Source: Dipteris shenzhenensis (taxonomy: Eukaryota; Polypodiophyta; Polypodiopsida; Gleicheniales). From it: 64,000 nucleotides of DNA. The notes under the pieces were generated by a model that worked only from the letters and a program-made list of their open reading frames with translations, had not been told where the DNA came from and did no database searches. The translations under genes were made by a program, and so were the position numbers. Below, one piece after another: positions 1 through 10,396 of the stretch (its first letter is position 1; every line of letters begins with the position of its first letter). The stretch lies in assembly GCA_047967505.1 (NCBI GenBank), contig CM106541.1; one strand, 5' to 3'.

Positions 1-678
1 GTCCTGCCTACCTTCAAGCATTTCAAGCAACATGTTAGAAAGGAGTTTAGGTCATATATCACATGCTTGAGATATCTGTCAAATGAATTTGATGACTTCT
101 TGGCCTATCATGGGATTAGACGGGAGCTTACATGCCCATATACACCACAGCAGAATGGACTGGCTGAACGTAAGAATGGGGTGATTGGTTCATGTGGTAG
201 AGCCATGTTGAATGAAAAGAACTTACTTGATTATTATTGGGCAAAAGCACTTGCAATTGCAGTGTATGTGTTGAATCGCACTCCTATTGCTGGCATTCAT
301 ATGCTCACACCATATGAGAAATCTTATCAATAGAAGCCTGATGTCAGTCATTTAAAAGTGTTTGGCAGCTTGGCATATGTGCATATACCAGACGAAAAGA
401 GACGGAAGTTGGATCCCAAAGCTAAAAGATGTGTGTTTATTGGCTATGCACAGAACTGGAAGGGTTACAAATGCTACAACCCATCGACCAAGAAGACTAT
501 GGTGAGTCGAGATGTTGTTTTTGATGAGCTGGAATCTTGGTACGGCAAGCCGAAAGTGGCTATTCCAAATGATGCATCTGCAGGTCATGCATATGATAAA
601 AGTCAGCAAATTAGTACATCCATATCTGGGCCTACATCTACTAGTTCTACTACAGTGAACAAAGTTTTGGCAAAGTAG
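1..678 (+). pseudogene. Ty1/copia integrase fragment (pol remnant)
   Basis: The frame is open from base 1, so the element continues to the left of the window. It encodes the C-terminal half of a copia integrase: the catalytic Glu region (TPQQNGLAERKNG), then the conserved YYWAKALAIAVYVLNRTP block, then the post-core segment HLKVFGSLAYVHIPDE and RCVFIGYAQNWKGYKCYNP. One in-frame TAG (331-333) splits it and TAG at 676-678 ends it. At 70-75 the residues run CLR then YLSNEF, whereas the copia element at 16.3 kb has six residues including the second catalytic Asp between these blocks, so an in-frame deletion of about 18 bp has removed that Asp. It cannot be an active integrase. No LTR was found downstream. 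Confidence 0.9.
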
Positions 679-813
679 GAAGGACACACTAGTACTATGG
701 CAACAATGTGAACAAGTACTGTGCACACATATAAAAATACTCACTTTTAAATATTTGATGCAAGAAAAATAACATGATTGTATTTGTGTTTGAATTAGGT
801 TGTCTATCAACCA

Positions 814-1221
814 ATGGTGGATAATAATAGGTGGTGGCATGTCATACCTATTACTCCACGTTCCAAAGTAATGTATAGTACACATACTAATATGGAGTGT
901 ATGGAGGATGATCATGCCCATGGAGGTGATGCTGATCATGATACAAGAGAGGAGGATGATCATGAGATAGGAGATACATATATTGAGGCCATTACTCATG
1001 AGGATGAGCCTGCCATTGGTGATGCTGATTTTGATAAGCACATGAGTAGCACAAGTAGTAGTGGGCTGAATGTATTTGTATATCTCAACATTGGTTTGGA
1101 TTTTGAAGTAGAGAGTTTGTCAATGGTTGATCTCATTGAGGATGAGATCGAGAACCATAGCCCATTATTGATATTTGCATTTAACTATTTTACATATTGT
1201 CTCATTCTCCTCCTCACTTAA
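814..1221 (+). CDS. Hypothetical acidic ORF, doubtful
   Basis: A 135-codon frame starting with ATG. The middle (residues about 28-75) is rich in Asp, Glu and His, and the C-terminal 20 residues are hydrophobic. It lies 135 bp after the copia integrase remnant, so it might derive from the variable linker between integrase and RT, which is often acidic, but no RT follows. I do not recognise it. It may be a chance frame. Confidence 0.2.
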   Translation: MVDNNRWWHVIPITPRSKVMYSTHTNMECMEDDHAHGGDADHDTREEDDHEIGDTYIEAITHEDEPAIGDADFDKHMSSTSSSGLNVFVYLNIGLDFEVESLSMVDLIEDEIENHSPLLIFAFNYFTYCLILLLT

Positions 1222-2070
1222 TTTTTGTATATTTGGGTTTGCAAAAAAGCATTGATATTTCTATTAAAATTATGTGCTTTGGCAATCATGGGCAATCTTT
1301 GGAAAGCAGTGATGCACGTTTATCAGCCTGCAACAAAATATCACTCTCTATATTCTCTGTTCCGCATTTATAAAAGCATCTAAATCCGTGTCTAAAAGAC
1401 AGTGCAGATGTGTTAATAACCACACTATTAGATGCATTGATAGACGTGCTCATAGATGTGCCTATATTTTCACTATTCTAGCTATGCCTATAGACACGCC
1501 TGCTATTTCGAGCATCTATCAAGCGCATCTATAGCTGCTTTGTCTTGTTGTGCATGAACAGAATTGTCCCATCAAGCACTTAAGGGCATGGTAGCTGGCA
1601 TAGATTACTTTCAAGAAAAGGACAAATTCCCAAAGCATAGTTATGCCTACGAAAGTTTTCATACGTGCATTGCAACTATCAATTGAACTACAAATTTCAC
1701 ATCTTCAATTGCACTCTGCTCCATGCACACCAAAAGAGGCCTGTCATAAGTGGTTTACAACATCCTTCAAAAAAGACATATGTACATATGTGATGCAGCA
1801 GCAAGTGTACTGAACCTTAAGCTTGTGCACAAAGTAATGCTTCAACTTTTCAAAGGCCCTTTGGTGAATCTATACCTCCAGGTGGGGCTCTGCTTACCAT
1901 ATTAAACATATTAGTTTGTTAGTACTAGTTAAACATATTAGTTTGTTAGTACTCGTTAAAGTTATTGGAAAACATTAATAGATAGGGAGTTTCAAGTTTG
2001 GCTATGACAAGCAAAAGGATGAAAGGGATACTTCTCTTGTTCTTGTATGTACTAGCAAAAAAATACTAAG
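1222..2070. other. No gene recognised
   Basis: AT-rich sequence with no supported coding frame. A short degenerate motif (ATAGACGTGC / ATAGATGTGC / ATAGACACGC) recurs at 1440-1500. A 30-bp direct duplication around AAACATATTAGTTTGTTAGT is seen at 1902-1950. Confidence 0.5.
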
Positions 2071-2760
2071 AAGTTGCAGTTGGGAAGTACCACTATGCTA
2101 GTGCCTCCAACAAGCACACGAGTATCTACAGTTCTATCATGCAAATTGAATATCTATACCCTAAATTAAGTGTTGTGTATTGAGTGAAAACACGTACTCA
2201 ATCAATGTAGCTGATGAAAGCATCTTGTAAGTTATTTTTTTAAATAAGCATTGAATCTTGAGTGCATTGTGGTCCATCCAATGATGTTTAATTTGGTCAC
2301 CTTTGAAGATGTACAGATAAACCCTTTAGGGGCAAGTAGTTGCAGTTGGGAAGTACCACTATGCTAGTGCCTCTAACAAGCACACGAGTAGCTACACTTC
2401 TATCATCCAAATTGAATATCTATAGCCTGAATTAAGTGCCATGTATTGAGTGAAAACATGTACTCAATCAATGTATCTAATGAAAGCATATTTTTTTAAA
2501 TAAGCGTTGAATCTTGAGGGCACCGTGGTCCATCCAATGGTGTTTAATGTGGTCACCTTTGGAGATGTATAGATAAACCCTTTAGTGGCAAGAAGTTGCA
2601 GTTGAAAAGTATCACTATGCTAGTGCCTCCAACAAGTACACGAGTAGCTACAATTCTATCATGCAAATTGAATATCTATAACCTAAATTAAGTGCCATGT
2701 ATTGAGTGAAAACACGTACTCAATCAATGTAGCTGAGATGAAAGCATCTCGTAAGCCACA
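2071..2760. repeat. Three tandem copies of a ~260-bp repeat
   Basis: The motif GTTGCAGTTGGGAAGTACCA begins at 2073 and 2339, and a slightly changed copy begins at 2595, giving spacings of 266 and 256 bp. Each unit continues through CACTATGCTAGTGCCTC, AATTGAATATCTATA and a segment containing GAAAACACGTACTCAATCAA. Units 1 and 2 also share a stretch mentioning CCATCCAATGRTGTTTAAT. Divergence between units is modest. No coding frame spans a unit. Confidence 0.85.
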
Positions 2761-3355
2761 TTATAGAGTCAGCCACCGGAATGACACACAGTGCATAGGT
2801 TCATCTCGGTAAGCATTTTTGCAACAAAAACATCCAAAGCAAGCTCCCCCATGATTGTATAGTTGCAATAGTTTTTGAGCAGTCCTTTTTTTCTTTTGCA
2901 GAGAAAAGATAATATTTGTATTTGTAATTCTTAAATGGTCATAACATTCAATACACAGGCCATATAGGGTAGTCTTTATAGAGAACCAGAAAACCAAAAT
3001 AATAGAAGCAGAATTAAGTGTAGCAATTTTGAGTCACATGGTGTAATATATTCAAATGAGCACAAGCCAAGCCACATCAAGCTCGAGGTTCTCAGTAATC
3101 TTGTTGATGGACTCATTACACTCTCAAAATTTTTGCAGTCTACTGAGCCACCATTCTCTTAATTTTCACAATGTTTGTGCCTTCAACCAGAAACTTTTAG
3201 GTGCTTTTAGTTGCACCCAAATTCATTTGGCATCAAAAGCACACTGCTATGTAAGAAAGAGCCAAATACAAACAATGATTCCAAGAAAATATCATTACTG
3301 GTCGATGCATTGAACAGTCTTACCACATTTTTTGCCAAAATGCCTTCAAAGTTCA
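2761..3355. other. No gene recognised
   Basis: Short frames exist on both strands, but none shows a domain, a repeat or a codon pattern that supports coding. Confidence 0.4.
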
Positions 3356-3497
3356 GGTCTCTAGCGTGGAGTTTCACTACACAAGGAAATAGCAGTAAGC
3401 TACATAGAAAGTGAGGTTTGAAAAAATATAAAAACTGAGAGGTCTCTAGCATGGAGTTTCACCACACAAGGAAATAATAGTAAGCTAAATAGAAAGG
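3356..3497. repeat. 85-bp tandem duplication
   Basis: GGTCTCTAGCGTGGAGTTTC starts at 3356 and GGTCTCTAGCATGGAGTTTC at 3441. Both continue through ACACAAGGAAATA and AGTAAGCTA to ATAGAAAG, so about 55 bp is duplicated with an 85-bp period. Confidence 0.8.
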
Positions 3498-4293
3498 TGC
3501 AAACCTCTGATTTTGATGATGTCTTGAGAGAATGCTAGTAATGATGCTGCCATGCACATCGATTCACAATGGGGAGGTCTTGAAGATGGAATAGTGTGCA
3601 GAGAGGGAACAGTGCAATGTGGATGTGGAGAGAGAACAGATAGATCTGAGAGACAAATCACATCTAAGAGAGAGCTCGTTTGTGTGAGAGAGAGATTTGA
3701 GCTGTAAACTGAGTGAAATTCAAACCATGGGGTGGGAGAATTTAGACCTGTTGGCGACTTTCCACGTGGTCATTGCTATACATAATAGATTTCCTTTTCC
3801 AATTGCATGGCCTTCCCTATACCAAGTAGCAACGCTGTGGCTACCACTTTGCTAGTGATGTCTGAGACATAGCTATCAAGTCCATCTAATCATGCACACA
3901 CTTGCAATAGCTTCACCTGAATCCCTCAACATCTGTTGAAGCTACATAAATTGCTGAAAAACATCTTCATGGGCTGTTTCCAAGACTTCCACTCTAGTTT
4001 GGAAATCTTTTAGGATAACGGATTGCTTTTCATAACTCTCGCGGGGGTCAGTCTCATCATATGTAACCCTATCATGTGAGTTCAACAAAAGGATATTTTT
4101 AATATCTAAAATTTGGAGAAATTAATTTACATAAGGGAGTTTTTAAAATTATCTTGGGAAAAATTCATAGATTTGTATAGAAAAAGGGTACATTATATTA
4201 ATGGAAAAATTAGACATAAGGGATTTTACAAATAGACCTTGAACGCAGACCTTGAATGCATGTGATATAGAAGGTTTATACATAGTGACCCCC
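3498..4293. other. No gene recognised; short GA-rich patch
   Basis: Contains a purine-rich patch (3600-3710, many GAGAGA runs) and otherwise ordinary AT-rich DNA. It lies downstream of the minus-strand coiled-coil pseudogene. Confidence 0.4.
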
Positions 4294-5535
4294 TCAAGTC
4301 ATAACTATCAAAAGCCACGGAAAGCTCGTCCAAACATCTATCCTGATCTTCTTGCAAGGTCTTGTAGCTTGCTCTTTGGACTTCTGACAGTTTTTTGAAA
4401 AAACAACCCTCACCGTGGTTGCTATAAATTGCTCCACCGTGGTAGCTAGAACTTGCTCCACCATGGCTACTCTCTGCATCCTTTCGGGCCTAGGGAGCTG
4501 CCTCATTGACTTCTCCACCCTAGTTGCTCTCTGCCCCATCCTTCCTGACCTTGAAGCTTTCTCACAGTTCTTGCATCACCTTTCTGGTTTCTGCATTCTC
4601 CCTTTCCAACTCCTCCATCATCTGGTCTTTTTCAATGTTCAATGCATTTTGCATGTTGCAGAGCCATTTGTAAAGACCCTCCTTTTCGGCTCTTCGATCT
4701 TCAAGATCCTTTCGCATCTTTTCTAGCTCGTTGTCTTCCATGTCCCTATCATTTCTCACTTCTTTGAGCCTATCTCGGAGCTCCTTCATGTGCTTCTCTT
4801 CTTCTTCTCTTTTATGCCTTTCCATGTCAACTAATTTTATAGCGGCCTCAGCTTGCTCTTGTGCCTGCAAGGCCCTTGCTTGTACCTCCTCTACCTTGGC
4901 TTCTGCACCTTCCTTGAGACTTTTCTCAAGTTGCACTGCCTTTGTTGCATCAGTGGCTTCCTCTTGTAGAACAGTCACCTTCTGAGACATTTGCTTATCA
5001 TATTGCTCCAAAAACCCTTTGAGGGTAGATGCCATCAGGTGCATTACAACTCCAACAGACTCAGATGACAATTGGGATTTGCCATCCATGCAATTCTTCA
5101 GGTTGATTAACACGCTCTTGGAGATTGTCCTTGAGAAAGATACATCACATCCTTTGAATTGCTCTACTGTTGCTTGAACCTACAAGAACTTGCAGGTTCC
5201 TCTCGTATCAGGAAAAAAGTGAATGGTCTTCTTTAGCACATCTTGGAGGTTTATTGGCAAGCTCAAAATTTTGACTCCACCATCTTTACTAATTTGAGCA
5301 TTGGGGTATACATCTAGAATATCCTGCCTCTTCCACTGCTTCTCAAAAAAGTGTGCTTGTAAACTGCCTCTAGAAATTCCTAGAGAATTTTCAATCACGC
5401 TTTCATTGATGGTAATGTTATGACCTTGATAGACTAGTTGCCCCTCCTTCACATTAACCTTCTATACCAACCTAGTGAAATTTTAGAGAGCATCCAAATT
5501 GTGTTTTTGAAGATGAGAGAGGATCTTCCATATGT
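4294..5535 (-). pseudogene. Coiled-coil protein of unknown family, decayed
   Basis: One minus-strand frame runs from about 5535 to 4562 with stops at 5485-5483 (TAA), 5464-5462 (TAG) and 5182-5180 (TAG). The translation stays protein-like across each stop, so these are point mutations in a once continuous gene. The first about 120 residues look globular (VKEGQLVYQGHNITINES, ISRGSLQAHFFEKQWKRQ). From about 5000 down to 4570 it is a long charged helix rich in Glu, Lys, Arg, Gln and Ala, predicted coiled coil (EEVQARALQAQEQAEAA, KREEEEKHMKELRDRLKE). Below 4562 the protein-like signal moves to another frame (4539-4294), suggesting a further frameshift. I do not recognise the family; a structural protein of a mobile element is possible, but nothing here proves it. 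Confidence 0.55.
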
Positions 5536-5660
5536 CACCATTTCAAGATCAGGGGAGGAGGGGCCCTCGCACTCTGTTGCAAAGGGGGAGGAAAGATTGT
5601 GTTAGGAGCTTGTGGACTATGCATGGTCCATTATGAGAGGGGACAAAAGTTGCAGGAAGA

Positions 5661-5885
5661 GTGCAAGGGAGATAGAAATGGTCGAGAGGGACAGAAGATG
5701 AAACAGTGAAGGAAATGGAATAGTGGAGGCTTGAGTTTGAGGCTTGAGTTTGCAGTCGATTGCAAGGGAGAAAGAAATGGTTGAGAGGGATAGAAGATGA
5801 ACCAGTGAAGGAAATGGAATAGTGGAGGCTTGATATTGCAAGGGAGAACAAAATGGGTGAGAAGCATAGAAGACAAAATGGTTAA
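5661..5885. repeat. Purine-rich tandem repeat, three imperfect copies
   Basis: TGCAAGGGAGA begins at 5662, 5761 and 5837. The first two copies share GAAGGAAATGGAATAGTGGA and a 99-bp period; the third is shorter. The long minus-strand Leu/Pro/Ser frames here are shadows of this repeat. Confidence 0.75.
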
Positions 5886-5914
5886 GGGAATGAAATAGTG
5901 GTTTGTAGCCTGAC

Positions 5915-6420
5915 TACACTGTCAAGGTGAGAGCCACCACAGTGGTTGTAGGCAAACTACTATCAAGGTGAGAGCCACCATGGTGGTTGGCCTGAATTTT
6001 GGAGGCAATACTAACTTGCATGGTAATGAATGATTAGAGGTGGTGGCATCTAAGATTTCTAGCCACGTCTATGGTTGGTGGCAGCTAAGACCCACCGGGC
6101 TGGTAGTTAATTACCATCCACCACAGTGGCCCGCAATTACTCGGCTTCTAGTTACCACCACTGGGCTTACATGCATGATTACTATGAGTGCAGTAAACTA
6201 CCAGTCATCGGGCTTGCATGCTTAGGATAGAACTAGAGTGCATGGTAATGAGGGATTAGAGGTGATTAGGCTTCATGATTTACTTTTGTGGGAATTAGTG
6301 CACGATGGTGGTGGTTGTCATCAACCATGTCTATCATAGCTACGATTCCACCGTGCCATCACTCACCCACCACCGTGCTTAAGCATGCATGATCACTACA
6401 AGTGCAGTAAGAAAAATGAG
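5915..6420. repeat. Degenerate short repeats with CCACCACxGTGG motifs
   Basis: TCAAGGTGAGAGCCACCA occurs at about 5922 and 5965. From 6030 to 6400 variants of CCACC-GGGCTGGTAGTTA, TTACCACCAC and GGGCTTRCATGCATGATTAC recur irregularly. Many words are self-complementary (CACCA/TGGTG), so this region may fold. No coding is supported. Confidence 0.5.
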
Positions 6421-6953
6421 TTGTATGAAATCCCTCTTGCTCAAATGAGGCTCTCAACAATGGCTGGATGTAACCTTTTATGCTCTTAATGATCTTTTGG
6501 CTCACTAGATGTAATGTTTTGGTCTCTAAGGCATTTATGTAATCCCTTTTTGTTCAATTTGAGGCTTTTAGTATGCACTTTTGTTACATTTTATATTTGA
6601 ATGGTTATGGCCACTACCTGTAATCTTTTGGCCTTTAAGGCTCTCAGCAGTTGCCGAGATTTTATAAATGTAAGATCCTCTGTTCAATTTTTGCTCGGTA
6701 TAAGTTGACAATTTTTATTTAATATGTTATTGGATGTAGATGTACATTGTAATCTCTTTTGCTAAATTTCCACTCGATAAACTATACTTTTGCCCTCATT
6801 TATATTTACTATAACAAGGACCAAAATACCAGGAAAGAAGGACTACAATTTCCTTGGTTTATGACCAAAATAGCTCTAAAATAACTCCAACAACCCCACT
6901 ATTGTGGTTGCATGGGATATACATCTAGAATAATACAATTAAACTTTCAAATT
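6421..6953. other. No gene recognised; degenerate repeats
   Basis: Words such as TCTTTTGGC, AAGGCTCTCAGCA and CTTTTTGTTCAATTTGAGG recur at irregular spacing, suggesting an old, eroded tandem repeat. Confidence 0.35.
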
Positions 6954-7114
6954 ATGCAATTCATGATATGGCCCTTGAGGGGTCCTCTCTAAAGGCAAGG
7001 GCCATATCGATGTGCATTATACAATATCCAGGATGCCACTGGACAGAAATGGCATGTCGATATGGCCCTTGCCCCTAAAGGGGATCCCTCAAGGCGGCCA
7101 TATCATCAATTGCA
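6954..7114. repeat. Fold-back element (long imperfect hairpin)
   Basis: The left arm 6954-7013 (TGCAATTCATGATATGGCCC ... GGGCCATATCGATGTGCA) is the near complement of the right arm 7051-7114 (TGTCGATATGGCCC ... GGCCATATCATCAATTGCA). Each arm is about 60 bp and the spacer about 37 bp. The arms differ by a few small indels and substitutions. No transposase and no convincing target duplication were seen. It could be a MITE-like fold-back element or an miRNA/siRNA-type hairpin. Confidence 0.75.
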
Positions 7115-7269
7115 TTTTTCTTGGTTGCACAATAGAATACATTTTCCTTAGTACACAAATATATAACTCAAAGGACCAGTGTAATGGCTTTCATAGATCT
7201 CATTCTATTTGCCAATGCTCTCGTCATCATAGACCTCCTCCTATAATATGTAAAAATAGGTAACGGAGG

Positions 7270-7760
7270 TATAACTCCAAGGACCAGCATGGTGGTCTCT
7301 CCAAGACAACCTTGAATTTTGGGCGATGAGATGTTGTCAGCTGCACTGAGGTGATGCTCAAAACAATAGATTATGTCTCATTATTATGCTAAAAACTAGC
7401 ACAGTGGACTCTCCAAGCCAACCTATGATTTGCATGGGCTACGTGCAAAGATGCAGCAAAAGGATGCATGATGACAGGTGGTCAGCTGTGTTGCGACGGT
7501 GTTTAGAATGATGGATTGCATCTAATTATTATGCTAAGAATGAGCGTGGTGGTCTCTCCAAGCCAACCTTCAATTTTAATGATCTGCATGGGTGTGGTGC
7601 CCAATGATAGGTCACGACAAAGTTGCGGCAAAAGGCTGCATGATGATAAGTGATTAGGTGGCATAGGCCAGACACTACACTACGCAAAGTAGTGCAGAGA
7701 TGTCGTGTGTCGAGCTATGTGGTGTTCTTAACTAATAGATTGCATCTCATTATTACACCA
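7270..7760. repeat. Degenerate ~110-150-bp tandem repeat
   Basis: GTGGWCTCTCCAAGMCAACC occurs at about 7289, 7402 and 7549. The units share ATTGCATCTMATTATTATGCTAA and GGCAAAAGGMTGCATGATGA. The copies are well diverged and indel-rich. Confidence 0.6.
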
Positions 7761-7949
7761 ATGCACCTTCACAACATCAGGAAAATTTCCGGCAAGAGCA
7801 TGGGTCTGCAAAAATTCAAATATTCACCTAGGAGTGCATCGTGTCGTGACTCCAAAATGGCCCCGAAAATAGTTTTGCGATTGGCTACACCCAAGAAAAC
7901 GTTGACCCTTTAGAAAAAAAAGTCAACGAAGTGAAAAAGTTTTAAATAG

Positions 7950-8580
7950 TGTGTTATACTTCCTTTCTTGTCTTACTAATATATAAAAACCTAACTTGTT
8001 CCACTTTTGACAAGAAGAGTAACACCAAAACATGTATAAATAGGAGACATGGAAGGAAAAAATGTGCAAAAATCTCACTCTAAGAAATTGTACAATAGAA
8101 AGAAATTTTGGCAATTAGAGATTTCCCAATAGACCAAATTGCTTTCTATTGTACACTCTGTAAAAACAATACATTATGTTTTTCTCTAAGCCTTGTATAT
8201 AATTCCCACTTGTTCCACCTTTGTCAAGTAGAGGATGATGAAAAAAAGATAGAATGGGAGACCTATAAGAAGAAAATGTGAAAAGCTCTCACTCTGAGAA
8301 ATCGTATATTAAAAAAGTAAGTTATGTAGTTGGAGATTTCCCAATAGAGCAAATCACTTTCTATTTTATAGTTTGTCAAAACAATGCAAGCTTCTTTCTT
8401 GTCTCAGTCTTGTATGTAATTCTAGCCTATTTCTTTTTTGGAAAGTAGAGGAGCACCAAAATAGCACAAAATAGAAGATTCTAGCAAAAAATGTGCAAAA
8501 CTATTGCACTGAGAAATTGTCCAATAGAAAGCAATTGAGATTGTTGGAGATTGCCTTACACACTAGATCTTTGTTATTGT
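7950..8580. repeat. Three ~217-bp tandem units, each with an internal hairpin
   Basis: Homologous blocks begin near 7979 (TATATAAAAACC), 8198 (TATATAATTCCC) and 8413 (TATGTAATTCTA). Each unit carries a TTGTTCCACYTTTGACAAG-like block, then CACTCTRAGAAATYGT, then GGAGATTTCCCAATAGA. In unit 1 TTGTACAATAGAAAG (about 8087) is complementary to CTTTCTATTGTACA (about 8141), forming a stem of about 15-20 bp. Confidence 0.65.
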
Positions 8581-8672
8581 ATAGTATCTAAAAGTGCATA
8601 GAACAATGAGAATTTTTCATAACCTATGCCTTAGGAAGACCATGCATGGAAGAGAATAGAGGAACAAAGTAG

Positions 8673-9029
8673 TGTGAAGAGAGTGGGAGAGAAGGAAGGA
8701 GTCTCACTTGCAGCTTTCTCACATACACAATGGGGGAATATACACAAAGGTGGAGGCTGAAAATAGTTTTCCTCTTCTTAGTTGTGAAAGCCAAAAGAAC
8801 TCTCTCTTAGTACAAAAGAATAGGTGAAACCTATATGTGGGTCTCAAGCCAAACTCAGCTAGCTAAGGTGGCATACTAACTGAGCCACTAACTAGAGCAC
8901 ATAAAGATCACTGTCAGGCAACTATTATTCATGGGCGGTGTACCAACCGCATCTGCAACTAACAAGTCGATGACATAAATGCACAACGGTCACCCTGGCA
9001 TATCATGAGTGGAGCTCGATATCTCAACA
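8673..9029 (-). repeat. 3' LTR of the deleted copia element
   Basis: On the minus strand it begins TGTTGAGATATCGAGCTCCA and ends CTCTTCACA, preceded by the polypurine tract GAGGGGGAG. It is nearly identical to the LTR at 10397-10749 and close to the one at 13538-13893. Confidence 0.88.
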
Positions 9030-9640
9030 CTCCCCCTCGAGCTCAATCCCAATTCCTGCACACCAAGTAGGTCTCTGAACTTGCACAGCTTCTTTGCACC
9101 CAATGCCTTTGTGAATATGTCAGCTACCTGATCCTCTATGCTAACATAAACTAGATCAATAAAACCTACTAGAACCTGCTCCCACACATAGTGATAATGC
9201 ACCTCAATGTGCTTTGTTCTAGCATGATAGACCAGGTTATTTGCCAAGTGTATAGTGCTCATGTTGTCACAGTAAATGACAATTGGCCCATCTATAGACT
9301 GATGCATATCATAAAGTAGCTTATGCAACCAAGCTACCTCACATGCAGCCATTGCTGGACCCTTGTACTCAGCCTATGTGTTCGACAAGGCAATAGTAGG
9401 CTACTTCTTACTGCTCCAAGTGACTCCAGCACTCCCAAAAGAGAACATATATCCACTTGTAGATTGTCTATCAAAAATACTACCAGCCTAATTAGCATCA
9501 GCATATCCATGCAACTGTATCTGAACCCTAGTCTCATAAAATAGTCCATACTACAATGTGGACTTTACATACCTCAGTATGCATCTAGTCACATCCAAAT
9601 GCGGTTTCCTTGGAGCCTGCATAAACTGACTTACCAACCC
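8990..9640 (-). pseudogene. Copia RT end / RNase H remnant
   Basis: Reading from 9640 downward: SQFMQAPRKPHLDVTR, GLFYETRVQIQLHGYADAN, DRQSTSGYMFSFGSAGVTW, then MAACEVAWLHKLLYDM, CDNMSTIHLANN, HARTKHIEVHYHYV and ADIFTKALG. These are the canonical copia RNase H blocks, including the catalytic Asp positions in HGYADA and YCDN. Several in-frame TAG stops fall where Trp, Gln or Lys is usual (around 9400-9560). The final frame reads through the PPT into the LTR. Confidence 0.85.
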
Positions 9641-9843
9641 ACTTTTTTGGCTCTCTCATCCCAGCCTTCCTGCAACTCCTGTTGATTGGGAACATTAGGA
9701 ATAACCGGTTCTTGTTTAGCTCTAGTAATGAACTCCCAATAGCCTTTTCCCTTAAGGAAAGTTGTCATTCTAAACTTCCATGCTTGGAAGTTGTTCTTGT
9801 CAAGCTTTTCAGTGACAATCTATGAAAGAGCATCAGACGCCAT
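9640..9843 (-). pseudogene. Copia gag N-terminus, truncated
   Basis: ATG at 9843-9841. The protein starts MASDALS, has an in-frame TAG, then IVTEKLDKNNFQAWKFRM and PVIPNVPNQQELQ. It matches the gag start of the element at 14442. It is cut off after about 65 codons by the internal deletion. Confidence 0.8.
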
Positions 9844-10384
9844 TACAAAACACTGTAAAATATTATGTCATTGCAAAAAAACACAATTTCTGCCTCACAA
9901 GGGCAAATCTGCAAAACTGACGAGAGTGGTATTTGACCACATAGTCACTTCCTAGTGACGCGGATTATGCATCAACAGGAAAAAAGAATGATTCTATCAC
10001 TCCCAATATCTCTATGCATAGGCATATGATGTAATTTCTATGATAAATTTTCACCGACCTGCAGAACAGTGGTCGCACTGCAAAAACAGGGCACTTTCCT
10101 GAGTGCCTGTGGAAAACTTCCACCACCAAAATAGGCCCCGAAATGGTCTTGAATCAAAAAAATAATTTCATCAAGGGCTTTGCCCATGCTTGTAGCATGT
10201 ACTGCCCTCTTGTGACACCATGAAGTGCATTCCAATCTGAGACAGTGCACTCTTGCACTTTCCGACTGTGCTACTTCCAGAGATTTGCTCCCAAACTCAA
10301 AAAAAAAAAGGAAAGCAACACTGATCCTCTTACTAGGACACCACGAACTTGGTTTGCTTTCTTGAGCTTCTTACCACGAACCAA

Positions 10385-10396
10385 GCTCTGATACCA
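10385..10396 (-). promoter_or_regulatory. Primer binding site, initiator tRNA-Met
   Basis: On the minus strand TGGTATCAGAGC follows directly after the LTR end, the standard copia PBS complementary to the 3' end of initiator tRNA-Met. Confidence 0.88.

Noticed and set aside
352-1041. 229-codon minus-strand frame
   Set aside because: It lies opposite the copia integrase for half its length and has a Cys/Ile/Ser-rich, domain-free composition typical of an antisense shadow.
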